From Amoebophrya sp. AT5.2 (Eukaryota; Sar; Dinophyceae; Syndiniales; Amoebophryaceae): a stretch of 12,172 bases of DNA. The stretch covers positions 1-12,172 of the forward strand of contig RXOD01005876.1 of the NCBI GenBank assembly GCA_005223375.1, given 5' to 3'. A program made the position numbers and the translations under genes. Shown here piece by piece: positions 8,501 to 12,172 of the stretch. Positions within the stretch are counted from its first letter, which is position 1. Each line of letters starts with the position of its first letter. The notes under the pieces were generated by a model. The model was not told the DNA's origin and ran no database searches. It saw only the letters and a program-made list of their open reading frames with translations.

Positions 8501-10325
8501 TGAGATGTTGAAGATATTGGTCGTGCTGCACGGCGAAAGTCTCATTTTAGTTGTACCCGGTCTCCAGGACATCGTCCACACATTTTCGGATCGCCTCCAG
8601 CCCTCCCGCCACGTCTTCTGCTTGCGTGACCCTTCCCGGCGTCATCAGGTCTCCGAAGGATTCGAACCGGTCCACTATTCTCTGCACCGCCACCTCCGGG
8701 TCTTCCTCGAAGGAGAGGCGGGAGCTAATGGAGGAGTTGTTCGCGTTGACCAGGAAGATAAGTGGCATCCGGAAGCCGCGCTCGCGTGCTTCAATGATGT
8801 GCTGAAACGCATGGACGGAGCCATCGGTGAACGCGCCCGTGTCCCCGTAGTTCACGACAGTCACGGGGGGGTCGGAAACACCCTCGGCGCCCATGGCGTA
8901 CAGCCGCGCGGCCTGGAATTCGGTCTCGCGCCTGAGAAATTATAAATCTGATCGCGATCTTCAAGGTGGATGGAGGTTGGAGAGCAGCGTTTCGAGTGAA
9001 GCGTAAAATCATGACGCATGGTCATCAAATCGCCCTGGTTCTTGTCGTCACTCATCCATTGCATTTTCCTTTACCCATCGCTCCTCTTCAGGAGGTACAG
9101 TTCCCGACCATGAGCCCGAATTTTATATTCCAATCTAAAAGTTGTACCCTAGATCGTTGCTTCCGGTGACCACGTGTGCTCCCTGCGGATAGAACACGCG
9201 CACCAGCGGGTTGAAGACCAGTGGGTCCTTTTCGAACCCCCCGCTCCAGTACTGGAGGAAGAAGGCCTTTGCGATCGCCTCGTTCCGCTCCTCCTCGGAG
9301 TACCCCATGCGCGCTAGCTCTTCCACCAGTATTGGCGAGCGGTAGTAGTTCGCGAACAAAAAGTCCTCGTCGCGGTAGAAGGTCGGCGTTCTGTAGAAAG
9401 GGCTCCCTTTCATCGCGTCGAACTTGAGTTTTCTACTGATGTCTCGTTTATTTTCATCATCTCCGGCGCGTGGTCCTCCTGCTCCACCTCTTCGGGCGAG
9501 CACGTAGTTGGTAAGGCCGGCAAACATGTGGCTGTACACCGCGCTGCCCGTCGTTGGCAGCGCCAGCGCCGACTTCGCGAAGTTGGCCGATACGGGCTTC
9601 GAGAACGCGACGTTCGTAAAAATCGTCTTGCGGTGGTACTCCCGCTCCTCCTGCGTCAGAATTTTGCCGATGCGGGCCCGCTGGTCGTTGCTGTCGATGT
9701 TGACGCTTCGCGCCGCGGAGGACGGCGGGGAGGAGGTGGCCAGAGTACTATTGTTGAGGGACGAGCTCCCTGCGGTCACAGTCCCCATTGTGCGGAAGTC
9801 GTGCTTCAACCCCTCCATGAGCTGATTAAAGAACTCAGGAGGCTTTCGGATCATCTTCAAGAAGGTTGCCTCATCCCCGTACCGCAGGTAATTTTCGCCA
9901 CCAGCGGAGGAGGAAGAAGCGGCCTCCGCTGTTGATGACGAAATAGATGATGAAGATGATCCACCCGCGGATGATGCATGAGTTGAAGTAGGACCATCTC
10001 CTGACGAGGATGACGAGGACGAAGCCGAAGGGGCGTCCCCGCCGCTAGCTCCACCTCCGCCGTCAGCCGCTCCCGCTGCCTTGGAGGATCTAGTACTTCC
10101 CGCTGATGCCGCCGAAAAATGCCGCACCATAGGACCACATCCTGCAACCCCCGAGGCACGAAGTGGCTTCCTCGGATGAAGCCCTCCGTCCGGTTGAAGA
10201 TACGTCTGCGGCCGCGCGTCTGCATGATACGTGCTCGACGAGAGGAGGTTTTCTCTCGACGTTTGAACCAGCTGGTGCCGCCGGCGCAGAGTTCCCGTTC
10301 CTTGTCGTGCCTTCGACCCCCACAT
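5510..10325 (-). CDS. fused 2-oxoacid dehydrogenase: E1-alpha, E1-beta, lipoyl domain, E2 acyltransferase (1420 aa)
   Basis: Predicted to decarboxylate a 2-oxoacid with thiamine diphosphate, pass the acyl group to its own lipoyl-lysine and hand it to CoA. Exons: 10325-9148, 8931-8557, 8360-6034, 5892-5510; all phases agree. Residues 1-75: Arg/Ser-rich, almost no acidic residues, with MVRHFSAAS (66-74), like a mitochondrial presequence. 76-145: Ser/Gly low complexity. About 300-640: E1-alpha, with YR motifs (311, 317, 328), the diphosphate site NYGDTGAFTDGS (420-431) to NANNSSIS (455-462), and YPFRPLGHASD (527-537). About 660-1054: E1-beta, with probable cofactor-activating Glu722 (LPNEAQ), HH 823-824, and a C-terminal domain ending PSFVPYG. 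1094-1166: lipoyl domain, ETDKAT, Lys1130. 1207-1412: E2 catalytic domain, with LPRGTTAILGVGR and active-site His1397. Ser/Thr- and Ala/Pro-rich linkers separate the modules. Substrate (pyruvate or branched-chain oxoacids) is undecided. Start ATG 10325 is the first in this exon; an upstream exon is possible. Confidence 0.88.
5893..6033 (-). other. intron 3 of the E1-E2 fusion gene (141 nt)
   Basis: Donor GTACTTGC after KVDL plus one base, acceptor CACCCACCAG, phase 1. Splicing gives KVDLG-LAITVDNQLRVALL, which matches the E2 pattern of a short beta strand followed by (I/L)A(V/I)-type sequence, so the join carries the E2 fold across the intron. Confidence 0.9.
8361..8556 (-). other. intron 2 of the E1-E2 fusion gene (196 nt)
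   Basis: Donor GTACAACTAAAA, acceptor CGCACTCGCAG, phase 2. Splicing gives DVLETG-KPTYCISSYPFRPLGHASD, the usual E1-alpha passage into the loop near the active site. Confidence 0.9.
8932..9147 (-). other. intron 1 of the E1-E2 fusion gene (216 nt)
   Basis: Donor GTACAACTTTTAG, acceptor TTTCTCAG, phase 2. Splicing gives GSNDLG-RETEFQAARLYAMG, leading into the diphosphate-binding motif. Unspliced, the upstream frame stops three codons later (at 9135). The first eight intron bases are the same as in intron 2. Confidence 0.87.
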
Positions 10326-10352
10326 TGCGTTTATTGCGGCTCGTCGCGAATG

Positions 10353-10520
10353 CTGGGTATCTCTTCTTACGTGTGGAACGCGCCGAGGCCAGCTGCGAGT
10401 TTTCTACCAAGCCTTGGCGACTAAGTATTTGATTTTTTGGAACTGGTGCGATAGCTGCGATTGGCATAAATATTAATATTTATACTAATAAGTAGATGAT
10501 ACTGTTACTACTACTAGTAC
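10353..10520 (-). other. possible 5' intron of the E1-E2 fusion gene (168 nt)
   Basis: A GTAC donor at 10520 and a CAG acceptor at 10353 (GATACCCAG), both phase 0, would join the short upstream frame ending RRSRRLVV to HSRRAAINA-MWGSKA. It fits the GTAC...CAG pattern of the other introns but has no family motif across the join to confirm it. Confidence 0.35.
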
Positions 10521-10529
10521 TACTACTAG
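10506..10529. repeat. two perfect copies of TACTACTACTAG
   Basis: A 12-base unit repeated twice with no mismatch, itself a TAC microsatellite. Copy junction 10517/10518 lies inside the GTAC that would be the donor of the candidate leader exon. A looser related tract is at about 10981-10997 (TACTGGTACTACTACTAA). Confidence 0.85.
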
Positions 10530-10652
10530 GCGTCTACTCCGTCGCGCTCCGTGGGTTCTGGCTGCGCACACTCCCAGTGCTGCTGCTGCCATTCCTCCTC
10601 TCGTTTCGCTAACAACACGCCGCATCCGCAACCTACATGGCTTCGCTCGCAT
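10521..10652 (-). CDS. candidate first coding exon of the E1-E2 fusion gene (Arg/Ala-rich leader)
   Basis: An open minus-strand frame with ATGs at 10652, 10625 and 10592 and a TGA directly before the first. From 10592 it reads MAAAALGVCAARTHGARR and then SRRLVV, with no acidic residue: a typical amphipathic, arginine-rich mitochondrial presequence composition. Splicing at 10520/10353 keeps frame into the fusion protein and would lengthen it to 1453 aa from ATG 10592. Alternatively this is 5' UTR and translation starts at 10325. It is too short to judge by coding statistics. Confidence 0.35.
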
Positions 10653-12172
10653 TCATCTGATAAAGATAAGAATAAGGATTAATATATGCACTCACGACGG
10701 CAGTTTCTCGTTCAGTTCTTCTCTCTGATGAACAGCTAATTTTTCCAGAGGCATTTACACTTTTTCCTTTGGCTTTGTTTCGGTTTCGTCTGAGTCTGTG
10801 CAACCTAAGTAAAAAATATTAGAGGTACTTCCACCTCTCCTCGATGAAATTTCGACAAAGACTACAAAGCTAAACGAACTCGAAAATTAAGCACATTCAC
10901 CAGTTTCTTGTGGCTGAGAGGGACCGCCTTCCCTGCCGGCGCTCCTGCTGCCGCAGCCAGTGCCCGGGAGCGGGACAGCGTACTGGTACTACTACTAACA
11001 TCCGTGTCCCGACCGCCTGCAAACAAGCAAGCTGTGCGTGTGAGGTGTACCCGCATGCCAGATAAAAGAACGGCTGTATGCTCACTTACAAAAAAAAAAC
11101 AAACTAACAATAAAGTGCCGATCGCGCTATGATTTTTTTTTTCTTTTTTGTTTAGCGAGAGGTCGTGCATACACATGCTATAGTGAAGAACTTACTGAAG
11201 AGGATGATCCGAAGAACATCTAATCTTCAGAAAGGTCGAAGAGCTAATACAAATATTTTTTTTAAACATTTTACTTTGGCAATGATAGTACTGACGACCC
11301 GACGCTTTCGCTGTACTTCTTCTACAGAAAGAAATTATAAATCAAGAACACGCCACAATTTTAATTATACCATTACCATAGATACCATACCATGACGCAC
11401 AACTAGAAGTAAAACTAACTCTAAGTCTGACTACGATACGACAATATCACCATCCTTCTTGCCACTTTCTCAGCGATGGGAGAGTCGATCGACGCGGCGG
11501 CCCCGAGTGTCGCCGCCGCGGTCGGTCGTTGTCGGTTCTTCTAGCTTGGTAGGTTTACCGTTGGTTGAACTACCCGCTACTTGCGCGCTGCTTTATTTGT
11601 TCCCCGCCCCTCGTAACAAGTCTCTACGGCATCGCGTACCCCTAGTAGCGTAGTGCGGTGGGCCGCGGCCACGTTGTCCGTGTCCCGTGCCATAGATAGG
11701 ACACCATAGACACGTTGGGACATTTCACATCCGCATACTTTTCCTTGTTTCAGCCGTCGTCTTAGGGTTGCTGGTCGCGTCCACTTGGACTTGGTGGGAC
11801 CCTTACGACTTATTTTTGTTCTTTATCGGACGAGCCTAGTGCGCTCGCTTAATAATCCGTGCGAGTGTGCGTTTTACTAGTCCGTCGTTGGCATTTTCCT
11901 TTTCTTCTCGTTGAACGATGAGCCTCCCGCTGTTGTAAGAGTTGTGGGCGCTCCCTAGCTGAATCCGCGTTGGGGTTGGCTTTCCCTTTCGTTGAGTTCG
12001 TCGTTGTTTATAAGAATACCACCACCAAGCGCAGATCCCGATGTTTGTAGAACTAGATTTTTTTTTTTTTTTTGTAGATCCGAGCTTACCCCCTATAAGC
12101 TGGCTCGGAAGGTCACCCACGACGCAACTCTTCCCCAGGGTGCCGACCTGGAGAAAAGAGCTATACCAGCTC
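10653..12172. other. upstream region of the E1-E2 fusion gene, no defensible gene
   Basis: 1520 bases that should include the promoter and leader of the fusion gene. A GC-rich island at about 10905-11030 lies in a minus-strand frame (11176-10862, 104 codons) that starts with a true ATG. Its hydrophobic N-terminal part comes from homopolymer A/T tracts, and its later part is Arg/Ala/Ser-rich (ALAAAAGAPAGKAVP). I do not recognise it. AT-rich sequence at 11150-11400 is followed by a second GC-rich patch at about 11480-11700 and a T16 run at 12058-12073. No tRNA, rRNA or repeat family is seen. Confidence 0.55.
11493..11520. repeat. GC-only inverted repeat, 9-bp stem, 10-nt loop
   Basis: CGCGGCGGC (11493-11501) pairs perfectly with GCCGCCGCG (11512-11520). 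It would form a very stable hairpin in DNA or in RNA of either strand. Surrounding sequence is much less GC-rich. Function unknown. Confidence 0.7.

Noticed and set aside
8640..8675. GGTTCGAATCC-like stretch resembling a tRNA T-loop (minus strand)
   Set aside because: The flanking bases do not form the T stem, no D or anticodon arm is present, and it codes for DRFESFGD inside an E1-alpha exon.
10090..10467. Minus-strand frame starting MPIAAIAPVPKNQ, 125 codons
   Set aside because: It begins with a true ATG but overlaps the fusion exon in another frame and ends without joining it in phase. The leader candidate at 10521-10652 fits better.
11476..11545. Plus-strand start MGESIDAAAPSVAAAVG after a TTTCTCAG
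   Set aside because: It stops after 22 codons with no GTAC donor; its Ala-rich sequence is produced by the GC hairpin.
12090..12147. Possible short minus-strand exon at the right edge (CTCCAG acceptor, frame VGTLGKSCVVGDLPSQLIGG)
   Set aside because: It has a GTAAGC donor unlike the other introns, only about 19 codons and no family match; the rest would lie beyond the window.

Overview
The window is nuclear DNA from a eukaryote, most likely a marine or other free-living protist. The genes are broken by spliceosomal introns, the proteins are eukaryotic types (a DHHC-family palmitoyltransferase, a CAMK-like protein kinase, and a 2-oxoacid dehydrogenase with an Arg/Ala-rich N-terminus like a mitochondrial presequence), and exons are GC-rich while spacers and introns are AT-richer. 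I cannot name the species. Nothing resembles an operon, CRISPR array, insertion sequence, rRNA or tRNA.

All three recognisable genes lie on the minus strand, so transcription runs right to left. At the left edge (86-919) are the first two exons of a Ser/Thr protein kinase, cut off after the DFG motif. At 2117-4387 is a complete five-exon palmitoyltransferase of 611 aa, with a DHYC active site and a cysteine-rich domain that has lost one of its two zinc sites. At 5510-10325 (possibly from 10652) is a four- or five-exon gene for one very large protein of 1420 aa or more. It carries, in order, the alpha and beta halves of a 2-oxoacid dehydrogenase E1, a lipoyl domain and an E2 acyltransferase domain. 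Spacers of about 1.2 kb, 1.1 kb and 1.5 kb hold no gene I can defend.

I rebuilt the exons by hand, joining open frames where reading phase, protein-family continuity and splice sites agreed. All eight introns placed this way start with GTAC and end with CAG, which is far stricter at intron positions 3-4 than the usual GTRAGT. This rule was not assumed at the start. It emerged from the joins and then helped to place a 41-nt intron and a possible extra 5' exon.

The main biological point is the fused enzyme. The substrate-oxidising E1 (alpha plus beta), the swinging lipoyl arm and the acyl-transferring E2 are normally three or four separate proteins of the pyruvate or branched-chain 2-oxoacid dehydrogenase complex. 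Here they form one polypeptide, with no room for the usual peripheral-subunit-binding domain. The three genes do not look functionally linked; their shared orientation may only reflect a unidirectional gene cluster.
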